A stretch of DNA of 43,361 nucleotides from a virus. Both the position numbers and the translations under genes were made by a program. Positions 25,241 to 33,341 of this stretch are shown here, piece after piece; the stretch's first letter is position 1, and each line of letters opens with the position of its first letter. The stretch lies in IMG/VR virus record IMGVR_UViG_3300018422_000113, positions 1-43,361 of that record; one strand, given 5' to 3'. Under the pieces are notes generated by a model. The model saw only the letters and a list, made by a program, of their open reading frames with translations, searched no databases and was not told the DNA's origin.

Positions 25241-25578
25241 GCCCCCGGCCCCGCGCCCGAATTGACACGCCGCCGAGCCGCGCCCGAATTGACACGCCGC
25301 CGAGCCGCGCCTAGCGTCTGGAGACCGCCATTCGGCGCCTGCTCATCCGCCGGGAAGAAGATCACCCCGGCCCGTTCGACTTCAGCCGAATGACGCGACC
25401 GCGGCGCCCCTGCGCGCCTGCCCTGAGCCCGGCCGAAAGGCCGATCGGACCCCGACAATCCCCCCGGCCCCCTTCCGCACTGACAAACGAAGCGCCCGTC
25501 TCGACCCTCGAACGATCGGTTATGAAGGCAGGCTGGGCCGAAACGATGTTCGATCCAAATCCGGCCAACATCCAGCAT
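25237..25578 (-). CDS. Uncertain small gene with tandem duplication and embedded repeat
   Basis: A 113-codon frame from ATG 25578 whose stop overlaps the next gene's ATG. It contains HNRSFEGRDGRFVCQCGRG, then a CCTGAGC..GAAAGGCC repeat translated as RPFGRAQG, then GVIFFPADEQAPNGGLQTLG and two copies of AARRRVNSG. An alternative reading is a 69-codon frame (25362-25571) followed by a GTGA-coupled 42-codon frame (25237-25365). Codon-position base bias does not clearly choose between the frames, so confidence is low. Confidence 0.35.
   Translation of the reverse strand: MLDVGRIWIEHRFGPACLHNRSFEGRDGRFVCQCGRGPGGLSGSDRPFGRAQGRRAGAPRSRHSAEVERAGVIFFPADEQAPNGGLQTLGAARRRVNSGAARRRVNSGAGPGA
25253..25306. 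repeat. Two tandem copies of a 27-bp unit
   Basis: Units 25253-25279 and 25280-25306 are identical (each starts GCGCCCGAATTGACACG). Being a multiple of three, the duplication keeps the reading frame. Recent slippage or unequal exchange is likely. Confidence 0.85.
25421..25445. repeat. CCTGAGC..GAAAGGCC dispersed repeat
   Basis: Variant of the unit also found at 31711-31737 and 33351-33375. It is translated within a doubtful small gene. Confidence 0.6.
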
Positions 25579-26591
25579 TAGGGTGCAAGGGGCGGGGCGC
25601 GCGGCGATGGGGGGGGTGCCCCCCGCCTCGCCGCGATCGCGGCCGAGATCGGCGGCCAGGCCGGCCGCGATCGGCGCCGGCTGGACGCGCGCGCCGGCGC
25701 CGCGCAGCTGCTCGAGCCCGGCGCCTTGGTCGGGAGCGGTAAGCCTGCGAAGCTTCTGCGCGGCGAGCCCAAAGCGTTGATCGGCCACGCTTTTCGCGAG
25801 CCTTCCAACATCGGCCCTTCCAACATGCCCGCTCCGCGGCCCGGAAAACGGCGGAAAACCGCCATTCCTGCCCTCGGCCGTGGATCCGGCCGCGCCGGCC
25901 CGACCGCGCTCGATCGGCGGCGCCAGGCCGACGTCGCCGGCGGCGCCCAGCCCGGCCGCCTGGACGGCCGCGGCGCCGCCCAGGGCGCGATCGCGGGCCC
26001 GAAAGTTTCGCCGCGCACCCCCAGCGACGGACCCCAAATCGGCATATCCGGGCGCTATTTTATTCCGCGCGCCGCCCAGGCGGTCAGAGGAGTGGCCGAG
26101 CGCCTCCTTGCGTTCCCGCGTTCCCGGCGCCGAGGCCCCCGGAAACGGCCGCAGAAACGGGCCAACCTCTTCTAATACCAAGGAAATATACCTCTGTTCC
26201 CATGTTCCCAGAGAGAGAGAGAGAAGGCATAGCGCGCGCGCGTGCGAGCGTATCACGTGCGCGCGTCCGGGCCGGGAACGCTGGGAACAATGGCATAAAG
26301 TGAGACAATTCAACCGCTTGGGTGTTCCCGGCGACGTTCCCGAGGCTGTTCCCGTTCCCACTCCCCCCGGCCCGCCGCTCCGGTGAGCGCTGGCCAGCCA
26401 ATATAATCGACATCGAACGGGTCGGGGCGGAACGAGCGCAAAAAAAAGAGGCGGCGGAAGCGGGGCGACGGCGGCCGCGGGCCGGGGCGCGGCCGGGAAG
26501 CGAAGGGATGTCGCGCGCGGCCGTACCGCGGCGCTGCGCGCCGCTGGCCGCGCAGGTTTCAGCCCTGACGGGCCGGGGCGCTGCACGGAGC
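25579..26591. other. About 1 kb without a confident gene; candidate replication-origin region
   Basis: Several long frames are open here on both strands because of high GC, but none has a good start, ribosome site and codon bias together (for example a 155-codon minus frame at 25578-26045). Distinct features: ten GTTCCC/GGGAAC hexamers at 26112-26359, an AG repeat (26209-26224), alternating GC runs (26231-26265) and short AT-rich patches near 26172-26195. A direct repeat of CCTTCCAACAT lies at 25803 and 25818. The region separates terminase from replication genes. Confidence 0.55.
26112..26359. repeat. Ten GTTCCC/GGGAAC hexamers (possible iterons)
   Basis: GTTCCC starts at 26112, 26120, 26196, 26204, 26324, 26336, 26348 and 26354; GGGAAC starts at 26274 and 26283. 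Many occur in pairs 8 to 12 bp apart, one turn or less of the helix. The cluster lies directly downstream of the helicase gene and is non-coding. Iteron-like binding of a replication initiator is a reasonable guess. Confidence 0.5.
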
Positions 26592-28457
26592 TCATCGCCC
26601 CTCCTCCGCGTCGAGCAGCGCACCGATCGGCACCAAAGTCGCCTTGGTGCTCTTCTCCGCGATCCGCACCTGGACGCGCCGCTTCGCCTCGGCGATCACC
26701 TCGCCGGCCGCGTTCACCAGGCGCACCCGCGAGAAGGTCTGCGACCACACCCCGTCCGCCCATCTCTTGTCGCGGAACAGCCGGGCCAGGGCCTCGTGGC
26801 TGTTGGCGATCGCGACGTAGAGATCGTCGCCCGACGCCGGATCCCTGACCCCGAACCTGCCCTCGCCCTTGTCGACCAGGCCGACGACGCGCAGGCCATG
26901 GTTCTCGAGCCGCCGCCGCGCATTCCTGACGGCGAGCTCGTCCGCCCCGTCCCTGCCGATCGCTCGGGCGATGAAGCGGGCGATCGGCTCGGGCTCGTCG
27001 CCGCCGCGCAGCTGAAGCATCGAGGTGGCGAGGAAATGGCACGCCTCCTCGCTGTCGCTGGCATTGTCGGCGGTCTCGGCGAGCGTGTCGGCGCGAAGCG
27101 CCTCGGCCCATTCCATGAGCAGGCTGCCGTCCTCGTCGCCGTCGCGCGGCATGCCCGGCGCCGCGTCGTAGAGCAGCAGGTCGGCGAAGGCGAGCAGAGT
27201 GCCGAACTGGATGCCGCTTCGCCCCTGATGCCCGGTCGAGGCCAGAGCGGCGCGATAGGCGGCGAGAGTCTCTTCCCAGCGCTCCCATTGCTCGATCACT
27301 CGCCGTCGAAGCCGCCGGCCGAGCTCGATCATTCGCGGCCGCTCGATCATCGGCTCGATCGCGCCCTTGGGGATCGGCTTCAATTCGAGGATCGCCATCC
27401 GGTTGCGGTCCTGGCTCAGCATCGGCGGGATCAGGATCGACGAAAAATAGAAGCATGAGCGCGCGGTGAACTCGACCGCCTTGTGGTCGGATCCGCCGCG
27501 GAAGATCACGCCTTCCGAGCTCGCCAGCCTGGCGAGCGCGATCACCTTCAGCGCCCGGTCGCTGTTCGCCTCGGCCTCGATCTCGTCGAAGAAGACCGGC
27601 AGGGTCTGGTTGCCGAGCACCTGGCGGATCGCCGCCTCGGTCGCCTGGTGGGTGCGGAGCGACGAGCCCTCGAACAGCCACATCAAGAGCTTCTTCTCGA
27701 GCGCCGATTTGCCGGTCGAAGTGTCGCCCGACACAAAGATGTGCGATCGCCAGTCGAGCGCCCCGCCGAACGGCGCCATGGCGATGAAGCCGATCGCCAG
27801 ATAGGGGTCGATCTTCGGCCGCTCCCAGAACCATTTGCGCACCAGACCGAGCAGCTCGGTGCCGGCGCTGTCGTCCTGGGCGAGCGGATCCGGCCGGGCC
27901 ATCGACGGCGCGGTCGGATAGACATAGCCGTCGATCTTGCCCGGATCCTGCCAGCCCTCGCCGACCGGCATCGAGGGGCGGTAGATCTTGTCGCCGCAAT
28001 GGAGCACGAGCTCGCCATTGGGCCCGGCCCAGGCGCCGCGGCCCCGGACCTTGCCCTGGGGATCGAACAGGCCTTCGTGAGCGCAGGCCGCCATCAATTG
28101 CTCGGCGGCGAGCTCGGCCTTGAAGCCGTCGAGGATCCTGTTGCCCTCATTGTCGACCTTGGCCGAATATTTCGGCCAATAGGGCTCGGATTGGCAAAGG
28201 TGCGACTGGCGGCCGAACAGGTTGAGGATATGGCCCTTGCCATGCTCGGGCCCGGGCTTGAGCGCAATCAGCTGGCCGGCCTCGTCGAGATAGTAGCAGA
28301 GCTGGCCCAATTTGCCGAGCGGCGTCACCGGGCAGCCGGCGGGGAGCAAGGGCAGCTCGCGCTGCTCCTCCTCCTTTCGGCCGCGCTTGAGCTTGGGCGC
28401 CGGCGCCGCCCTGTCGAGCGCGTCCTTGACGACCTGGAGGGGCGGGCGCGCGGCCAT
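26592..28457 (-). CDS. Phage P-loop replicative helicase (DUF927/SF3-like)
   Basis: 621 residues. Walker A GDTSTGKS at 244-251 and Walker B VFFDE at 288-292, followed by a sensor-like region (RSCFYFSSILIPPMLSQDRN). The N-terminal 200 residues are a phage-specific domain, and the C-terminal 130 residues contain a winged-helix-like segment (ELAVRNARRRLENHGLRVVG). It should unwind DNA at the phage origin and works with the primase encoded two genes upstream. Its start overlaps the MazG-like stop (TGATG). Confidence 0.82.
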   Translation of the reverse strand: MAARPPLQVVKDALDRAAPAPKLKRGRKEEEQRELPLLPAGCPVTPLGKLGQLCYYLDEAGQLIALKPGPEHGKGHILNLFGRQSHLCQSEPYWPKYSAKVDNEGNRILDGFKAELAAEQLMAACAHEGLFDPQGKVRGRGAWAGPNGELVLHCGDKIYRPSMPVGEGWQDPGKIDGYVYPTAPSMARPDPLAQDDSAGTELLGLVRKWFWERPKIDPYLAIGFIAMAPFGGALDWRSHIFVSGDTSTGKSALEKKLLMWLFEGSSLRTHQATEAAIRQVLGNQTLPVFFDEIEAEANSDRALKVIALARLASSEGVIFRGGSDHKAVEFTARSCFYFSSILIPPMLSQDRNRMAILELKPIPKGAIEPMIERPRMIELGRRLRRRVIEQWERWEETLAAYRAALASTGHQGRSGIQFGTLLAFADLLLYDAAPGMPRDGDEDGSLLMEWAEALRADTLAETADNASDSEEACHFLATSMLQLRGGDEPEPIARFIARAIGRDGADELAVRNARRRLENHGLRVVGLVDKGEGRFGVRDPASGDDLYVAIANSHEALARLFRDKRWADGVWSQTFSRVRLVNAAGEVIAEAKRRVQVRIAEKSTKATLVPIGALLDAEEGR

Positions 28458-28957
28458 CAGCTATTCAACCCCACAGCGGCATCCGCTTCGGCCCTAACGT
28501 CGGCCAGATGCTTGCCGGTGTAGCGGTGTGGGCGAACGTCGAAGGGCGGCAAGCAATCGCGGGTGCGAGCGGTCTCCTGATCCACCCCGCAATAATCGCA
28601 TCGATAAGCAGGCAGCCTTTCGGGGAAGCCAACCTTCTCGGAGGTGCGGTTAAACTTAGACGCAATCGCCGCCCCGAGGTCTATCCCCTCGGATGCGGCC
28701 ATGATGTCGAGATAGATCGCGACGTCGGCGAGCTCGTCGGCCAGATCCTGCTTCAGTTCCTCGATCGTCTTGTTGTTGCCTGAGATGCCGTCGCGCTCGC
28801 GGTTGAGCTTCTTCACTACGTTCAGCGCTTCGCCCATCTCGCCCGCGGTCGCCACGCCCCAGTCACTAAGTGACCATTCCGAAAGACCGCCTCGATGCCA
28901 ACGCCGGCACCGACTGAGGTTCGTCAAGCGCAGCAAGGCGAAAGTCAGCTCGCTCAT
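28457..28957 (-). CDS. MazG-like nucleotide pyrophosphohydrolase
   Basis: 166 residues. The metal-binding pattern of all-alpha NTP pyrophosphatases is present: E40xxE43 (TAGEMGEAL) and E75xxD78 (LADELADVAIYLD), with the preceding WSLSDWG helix. After the domain (about residue 110) there is a short CDYCG-containing tail with C120 and C123, perhaps zinc-binding. Such enzymes hydrolyse non-canonical or excess nucleoside triphosphates, or alarmones, during phage replication. Coupled by ATGA to the primase and by TGATG to the helicase. Confidence 0.8.
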   Translation of the reverse strand: MSELTFALLRLTNLSRCRRWHRGGLSEWSLSDWGVATAGEMGEALNVVKKLNRERDGISGNNKTIEELKQDLADELADVAIYLDIMAASEGIDLGAAIASKFNRTSEKVGFPERLPAYRCDYCGVDQETARTRDCLPPFDVRPHRYTGKHLADVRAEADAAVGLNS

Positions 28958-30060
28958 GCCACCGCCCTCAGCGCGTCGTTGACGTCCTTGAAGCCCGCCG
29001 GCGGCGGCGTCAGCCAGACGTCGCGGCCGCCCGCCTGCTGGGCGACGATCGCGGCCTCGAGCGCGTCGGTCTCGGGCCCGGGCTTGTAGCGCTGGCCGAC
29101 GATGATCAGCCGGCCCATCCCCTCCGGCAGGCGCAATTTGCCGATATTGCCGAGCGTGACCGCGGCGATCACCCGTTGCTCGGGCGAGGCGCAGGCGGTC
29201 GACAGGCCGTCCTCGATCCCTTCGCTGACATAGACGTCGGTTCCGGGCGCGAGCTCGCCCATCGCCTTCGGGCAGCGCCCCTTCCAGAGCGGAATGAAGC
29301 CGCCGGCGAACGAGCCCAATGCCATTTTGGCGTTCTCGAGGTCGGCCTTGGTCCAGCCGCCTTTGCTGTCCGGCGCGATCCAAATGCGGTGGGTCGCGAT
29401 ATGGCGCCCGTCCAGATCGACCACCGCCGCGAGCAGGCAGGGCAAAGCCCGCGCCGCCTCCTTGTTGTAGACGTCGGCTCGGAAGCGAAGGCTGCCGGGC
29501 GCGCGGCCCAATATTCGCAAGTCGATGCCGCGACCTCTCAAGTAAAGCTCGGCGGGCGTGCCGGCGATCGGCGCGGCGGAAAGGAACAAAGCGTGGGCCG
29601 AGCGGCGCCGGTCCTCGCGCTGCCTGGCCTGCTTCTCGGCGCCGTCCACGGCCTGGCGCCTCGCCTGCGCCCGGACCGTCGCCAGCCGGCCGGGGTCGAG
29701 CCCGTCCAGCCCGAGGAAGCTCTTCAGCCAGGCGATCGCCGCCTTGATGTCGCCGCCAAACCGGGTCCAGGCGATCAGCTGGAGCACGTTGCCGCCGCCC
29801 TCGGGCCCGGACGCCGCATGGTCGCACCATAGGCCGCGGTCGGCGCCGTCCAGAGTCACCGCCAGGCTCTGGCCGGGCTCGTCGGCGATCGAGCCCGTCC
29901 GCCAGTAGATCCCGTCCGGCCGCCCGTTGGGCAGGCATTCGGCGGCGATCGCGCGGATCTGCGCGCCGCCGAGCGCCTTCAATTCGTCGATCGAGACCGC
30001 GAACGCGCGATCGCCGCCCTGGCGAGCGCCACCGGCAAAAGAGGGGCTGGCGCGGCTCAT
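28954..30060 (-). CDS. Toprim-like phage primase
   Basis: 368 residues. N-terminal DNA/primer domain with YWRTGS, RGLWCDHAASGPEGGGNVLQ and the linker of helical charged residues (125-160). The LFLSAAPIAGTPAELYLRGRGI segment and DLDGRHIATHRIWI are typical of phage DUF7146/Toprim primases. The Toprim Glu is E280 (VYVSEGIEDGLS), and the end PPAGFKDVNDAL is conserved. However, where an Asp-x-Asp pair is expected (LIIVGQRYKPG, about 318-328) no Asp is present. Probable role: primer synthesis for replication with the neighbouring helicase. Confidence 0.8.
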   Translation of the reverse strand: MSRASPSFAGGARQGGDRAFAVSIDELKALGGAQIRAIAAECLPNGRPDGIYWRTGSIADEPGQSLAVTLDGADRGLWCDHAASGPEGGGNVLQLIAWTRFGGDIKAAIAWLKSFLGLDGLDPGRLATVRAQARRQAVDGAEKQARQREDRRRSAHALFLSAAPIAGTPAELYLRGRGIDLRILGRAPGSLRFRADVYNKEAARALPCLLAAVVDLDGRHIATHRIWIAPDSKGGWTKADLENAKMALGSFAGGFIPLWKGRCPKAMGELAPGTDVYVSEGIEDGLSTACASPEQRVIAAVTLGNIGKLRLPEGMGRLIIVGQRYKPGPETDALEAAIVAQQAGGRDVWLTPPPAGFKDVNDALRAVA

Positions 30061-30317
30061 TCGCCGTAATGCTGGGCCGAGCGGACTTCGTTCCGGGCGC
30101 GCCGCAGCTTGATCTCGAAGCTCGTTCCGCCGGTGACGATCAGGTCATATTCGCCCTCGCTCGACACGAAGAGATGGCGGCCCTCCTCGTCGCTGAACGC
30201 CTCGATCTCGGCGCCGAGCGCCTCGCGGACGAGGGCCGGGGTGCCGGCGCGGTTCGCCACCTCGGCTTGGGCGGAAGCCTTGTCGGCGGCGGTCAGCGCG
30301 AAATTCCAGGCGGCCAT
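30057..30317 (-). CDS. Small hypothetical early protein
   Basis: 86 residues (MAAWNFALTAADKASAQAEV, a mixed alpha/beta protein with EGEYDLIVTGGTSFEIKLRR). ATGA overlap with the primase. No family recognised. Confidence 0.65.
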   Translation of the reverse strand: MAAWNFALTAADKASAQAEVANRAGTPALVREALGAEIEAFSDEEGRHLFVSSEGEYDLIVTGGTSFEIKLRRARNEVRSAQHYGE

Positions 30318-30329
30318 GTAGAAGCTCCT

Positions 30330-31079
30330 TCATTGGGTAACTGAAAAACTGTCGATCACATTGCCTGCAAAGAAGTCCTCGATAAGTATCCACTGCCCAT
30401 CAACCGCCGTGACGTTGATAACTTCATCGACCAGGTTGCCTAACCCGTTATAAAGAGTGCCATCTGAGACCCCGCCCGGCGCTGAAGCCCCGAACCTTAG
30501 CCGGTACGCCTCCCCGGGGGTTGAGGTGCTAAGGGAAACCGTCACGCTGCCAGTGACAAGTGTTTCCGCCGGGACCCAGGCGGCATAAGCTATGCTTTCC
30601 TGGGCGGGATCGAAGATCAGCTGCCCTCCTGCAATCGTGGGAGGAGAACCAACGAGTGACAACAGATCAGGCGGTGGCCCGGCGCTGGCGAAATCGCCAT
30701 TTTCTATGAGCTCGCTTGCCGCCTCGCTTACATCCGTTACCGTGATCGCGATGACCGTGTCGTGGGGGCTGTTCGTGGCGCCGTCGAGCGTCTCGCGCAG
30801 CGTGATCGTCGGCGCCGGCGCGGTCTCATGGTCGAGAGCCGTCGCCCCCGCCTCGATGTCGTTCCCGTCCTTGGCGAACATGGCGGCGTTCGACTGGGCG
30901 TGAAGAGTGACCGTCGAGCCCGGTGTCGCGCCGGTGATGGCGCCGACCCTGGTTCCCGGCGGCTGATCCTCGGCGATGCTGAGATCGTCGAGCGAGAGCG
31001 GCCCGAGCGTCGGCGGCGGCGCGCGCCCGGCAAGGCCGAGCCCGCCGCCGCCGGCGCAGAAGGCGAGGCCGCCGCGCAT
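30330..31079 (-). CDS. Cadherin/Ig-like repeat protein with C-terminal jelly-roll-like domain
   Basis: 249 residues. Gly-rich N-terminus (FCAGGGGLGLAGRAPPP), then a cadherin-like module at about 30-120 (LSIAEDQPPGTRVGAITGAT, ALDHETAPAPTITLRETLDG, DTVIAITVTDV), then a beta-rich domain (130-249) resembling carbohydrate-binding modules. Such proteins usually sit on virions or cell surfaces, yet this gene lies between early regulatory genes and the primase. Start is a TGATG overlap with the gene upstream. The role is unknown; virion decoration is a guess. The base composition of the 3' half (30330-30700) is less GC-rich than its surroundings. Confidence 0.6.
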   Translation of the reverse strand: MRGGLAFCAGGGGLGLAGRAPPPTLGPLSLDDLSIAEDQPPGTRVGAITGATPGSTVTLHAQSNAAMFAKDGNDIEAGATALDHETAPAPTITLRETLDGATNSPHDTVIAITVTDVSEAASELIENGDFASAGPPPDLLSLVGSPPTIAGGQLIFDPAQESIAYAAWVPAETLVTGSVTVSLSTSTPGEAYRLRFGASAPGGVSDGTLYNGLGNLVDEVINVTAVDGQWILIEDFFAGNVIDSFSVTQ

Positions 31080-31702
31080 CAAGCCTCGGTGACGCTGATG
31101 ACGATCGCCAGCGCGTCGTCATTGCCGTTGGCGTCGGTGGCGGTGATTTCGACCTCGTAATCATTGTCGGTGTCGGCGTCGGCCGGCGCCGAGAAATCCT
31201 GCACCCCGTCGGCGAGGAAGCGAAGCACCGCTTCGGGCGAGGGCGCGTCGGGCTGGGAGATTTCGAACAAGGCGCCGTCGGCGCCGCCCGAAATGGTGAA
31301 GTCGACCGCCTCGTCGGCGGCGAGCGGATGAGCGAGCGCCACCCCTTCCTCAACCGATCCGGCCGCTTCGGCGTCGATCGTCGGCGTCACGCTGTCGGCG
31401 AGCGCGATCGCGGCGAGCACCTGGCCGCCGGCGACGTCGAACGCATATTCCAGGCCGGCGTTGAGCTGGCGCGTCGACGCGAAGCCGTTCAGCGCCTCGG
31501 TACCCGGCGCGCCGATCGCGATCCGGCAGTCGGCCGAGACCGCGCTGATCACGATCAGCTGGGTGCGCGCGTCGAACGGCGCCGAGGCGGCGCTGGCGGC
31601 GCCGATCGCGACGCTCCGGGTGGCGATCTCCTGGCCGCGCGGCAGCGGCGCGACGCTGCCGTAGCGCGACTGCGGATAGAGATATTCGGTGAATTCAAGC
31701 AC
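31079..31702 (-). CDS. Second Ig-like protein, paired with the cadherin-like gene
   Basis: 207 residues. N-terminal beta domain (LEFTEYLYPQSRYGSVAPLP, QLIVISAVSADCRIAIG) and a cadherin-like C-terminal module (SVEEGVALAHPLAADEAVDF, DNDYEVEITATDANGNDDAL, IVISVTEA). Directly coupled to the next gene. N-terminal residues resemble small phage structural proteins. Likely partner of the downstream protein. Confidence 0.6.
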   Translation of the reverse strand: MLEFTEYLYPQSRYGSVAPLPRGQEIATRSVAIGAASAASAPFDARTQLIVISAVSADCRIAIGAPGTEALNGFASTRQLNAGLEYAFDVAGGQVLAAIALADSVTPTIDAEAAGSVEEGVALAHPLAADEAVDFTISGGADGALFEISQPDAPSPEAVLRFLADGVQDFSAPADADTDNDYEVEITATDANGNDDALAIVISVTEA

Positions 31703-32519
31703 TGGCTGCCTCCCTGTCCTGAGCGAAGTCGAAGGGCCGTTCCACGTGTGTCAGCCCGCCCGCGCCTTCTGCTTCGATCGCGGACAGGCCGCGATCGAGC
31801 GCGTCGTAAAAGGCGCTCGCCGGCGTCACGCCAAGGGCGCGGCCGAGTGCGACCGCGCGCCGCCACAGATCCGGATGCCGGCGGCGAACCGCGGCCATCG
31901 CCTCCTCCGGCGTCTCGGCCAGCGCCGACTGGATTGCCTCGACGGTCGGCCGCATGCCCTCCGGCAGCGCTATCCGCCACCGCCGGCCGCGTCGGCGACG
32001 CCCCGCCGGCGGATGATATTGGTCGGCCATGGCGATGCCGGCCTGGTTGAACGCGCTGTTCTCGTCATCGACAGCCCCGCAACAACACAGCTCCTCGCCG
32101 CATTCGGGACAGGCCGTTTCGTTCATAGCGGAAATGGGCGGGGAGAGGGTCCGCTTAGCACCATCGGCCCTATCGGGCGACCCGGTTGCGCTTCCGCTCT
32201 CCCCGGGGATGGAACTGGAGCCATCCCCTGTCGCGGTCGTTTGCCGATCGGCGGCTGGCTCTAGCGCCGGTCGATCGGTCGCCGCATCTCGCATCCTCGC
32301 GTCCGGCCCAGGCGGCGCCGGATCCGCCCGCATGTTCGGGCTCAGCGCCAGGCCGGTGAAGCCGATCTTGCCGCTATAGCGCAGCCGGTAGATCGCCGCC
32401 TTGAGCTCGGCCGCGGTGCAGCCGATCGCCGCCTTGAGCGCTTTCGGATCGCCTTTCTCGCCGGGCCCGAGCTTGCGCAGCTCGGCGACGACGGCATCGG
32501 CCAGGACCGTCCTGCTCAT
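31695..32519 (-). CDS. Early protein with winged-helix-like N-terminus and cysteine cluster
   Basis: 274 residues from ATG 32519. Residues 1-55 (LADAVVAELRKLGPGEKGDP, LKAAIGCTAAELKAAIYRL) look like a small winged helix. A disordered Pro/Ser/Gly segment follows (about 60-130), then CPECGEELCCCG, a probable zinc site, and a helical C-terminus (EEAMAAVRRRHPDLWRRAVA). The last 14 residues (RPFDFAQDREAASA) are encoded by a dispersed repeat, which also supplies the stop region. Possible regulator; not a recognised family. Confidence 0.55.
   Translation of the reverse strand: MSRTVLADAVVAELRKLGPGEKGDPKALKAAIGCTAAELKAAIYRLRYSGKIGFTGLALSPNMRADPAPPGPDARMRDAATDRPALEPAADRQTTATGDGSSSIPGESGSATGSPDRADGAKRTLSPPISAMNETACPECGEELCCCGAVDDENSAFNQAGIAMADQYHPPAGRRRRGRRWRIALPEGMRPTVEAIQSALAETPEEAMAAVRRRHPDLWRRAVALGRALGVTPASAFYDALDRGLSAIEAEGAGGLTHVERPFDFAQDREAASA
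31711..31737. repeat. CCTGAGCGAAGTCGAAGGGC dispersed repeat
   Basis: This unit, whose translation FDFAQD on one strand and LSEVEG on the other is familiar from many alphaproteobacterial proteins, forms the 3' end of the gene at 31695-32519. Related units lie at 25421 and 33351. Confidence 0.75.
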
Positions 32520-32520
32520 C

Positions 32521-32869
32521 TCAGCATCTCCCGCAGCACGGGCAGCGCTCGCCGGCTCGGCCGTAGAGCGCATCGAGCAGGTCCCGGAATGGCTGCTCGG
32601 CGCGGTAGCGCCGCGCATAAGCGAGGCCGGTGGCCCGCCCCCCCCTCCTTCATTCCCACGAAAGTGGTACTTTCGCGGGGACCCGATATTTCAGCAGAAA
32701 GGGCGTCCGCCCCGGGAGGCCGACCCGCGTCCGGCCTGTCCGGGGGACAGGCAGCGGGCTCGACGGGAAGTCCAAGACCGGGACGGACGCCAGGGCCACC
32801 CGCGAAAGCAGGGCTTTCGCGGGGACCCTCAGGCTGGGCGGGCGCCAGGGAGGAATACCCGCCGGTCAT
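32521..32869 (-). pseudogene. Small gene disrupted by a REP cluster
   Basis: A frame starting ATG 32869 (overlapping the previous stop, ATGA) encodes MTGGYSSLAPAQP and then runs through two REP palindromes. The gene-like ending, AYARRYRAEQPFRDLLDAL followed by GERCPCCGRC, is in another frame, separated by a run of eight G at 32638-32645. Removing one G would join this ending to an ATG at 32653. The frame that stays open ends at 32516 instead. Probably a broken small zinc-ribbon gene. Confidence 0.4.
32655..32823. repeat. Cluster of palindromic repeats
   Basis: CCCACGAAAGT at 32655-32665 pairs with 32669-32679 (one mismatch, spacer GGT). CCCGCGAAAGC at 32799-32809 pairs perfectly with 32813-32823 (spacer AGG). 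Between them lie a GGGCG-TC-CGCCC palindrome near 32700 and a CCTGTCC-GGG-GGACAGG palindrome near 32737-32753. A dense mosaic of REP-like units in 170 bp. Confidence 0.75.
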
Positions 32870-33045
32870 TGCACTTGCGCCCAGATGCGCGCCGCCACGT
32901 CATCCTCGGGGACGACGCTGCCGTCGACGATCCGCGCCAGCGTCTCGCCGCCGACCCCGGTGAGCAGCACCAGCTCCTCCTCGCTTCGCCCGGGCAGCCA
33001 GGCGCCCAGCGCCGAGCGCAGCAACAGGGGATGGGCGAAGCTCAC
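32866..33045 (-). CDS. Small helical protein, GTG start
   Basis: 59 residues: MSFAHPLLLRSALGAWLPGR, then EEELVLLTGVGGETLARIVD and VVPEDDVAARIWAQVQ. It starts at a GTG that overlaps the upstream stop (GTGA) and ends in an ATGA. The helix-turn-helix-like spacing (LVLLTGVGGETLARIVDG) suggests a small DNA-binding protein, but this is weak. Coding bias is strong. Confidence 0.65.
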   Translation of the reverse strand: MSFAHPLLLRSALGAWLPGRSEEELVLLTGVGGETLARIVDGSVVPEDDVAARIWAQVQ

Positions 33046-33338
33046 AGCGCGCCGCCCCGGCGCAGCCGCGCGACCAAAGGTCCGACCGCGGCTTCGCTCA
33101 GCTCGGTATCGAACGCGGCCCGGAACTGGTCCCGCACCGCCTTCCGGGCGCGCGCCTCGCGCCGGTCCTCGATCAGCAGCCAGGCCAGGCCGAGCGGCCA
33201 GACCGGCGCCAGCCAGGCCTGCCGCATTTTGGTGATGCGCTGCGGCCAGCCGACCGAGACCGCAAGCACCCAGGCGGCGGCGCCCGCCGCCCAGATGAGG
33301 CCGGCGGGCAGCAACAGCAAGAGATCGACCCCCCGCAT
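33042..33338 (-). CDS. Small membrane protein
   Basis: 98 residues. Two hydrophobic spans: about 4-28 (VDLLLLLPAGLIWAAGAAAW) and 42-56 (WLAPVWPLGLAWLLI), followed by a basic helical tail (EDRREARARKAVRDQFRAAF). Early gene in the leftward operon. No family recognised; envelope-directed early function (for example exclusion) is possible but unproven. Confidence 0.65.
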   Translation of the reverse strand: MRGVDLLLLLPAGLIWAAGAAAWVLAVSVGWPQRITKMRQAWLAPVWPLGLAWLLIEDRREARARKAVRDQFRAAFDTELSEAAVGPLVARLRRGGAL

Positions 33339-33341
33339 CGT

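Noticed and set aside
25253-25306. CRISPR-like repeat
   Set aside because: Only two directly adjacent 27-bp units with no spacers.
25578-26045. 155-codon Pro/Arg/Ser-rich minus-strand frame
   Set aside because: Low complexity, no convincing ribosome site, and coding bias no better than in the other frames.
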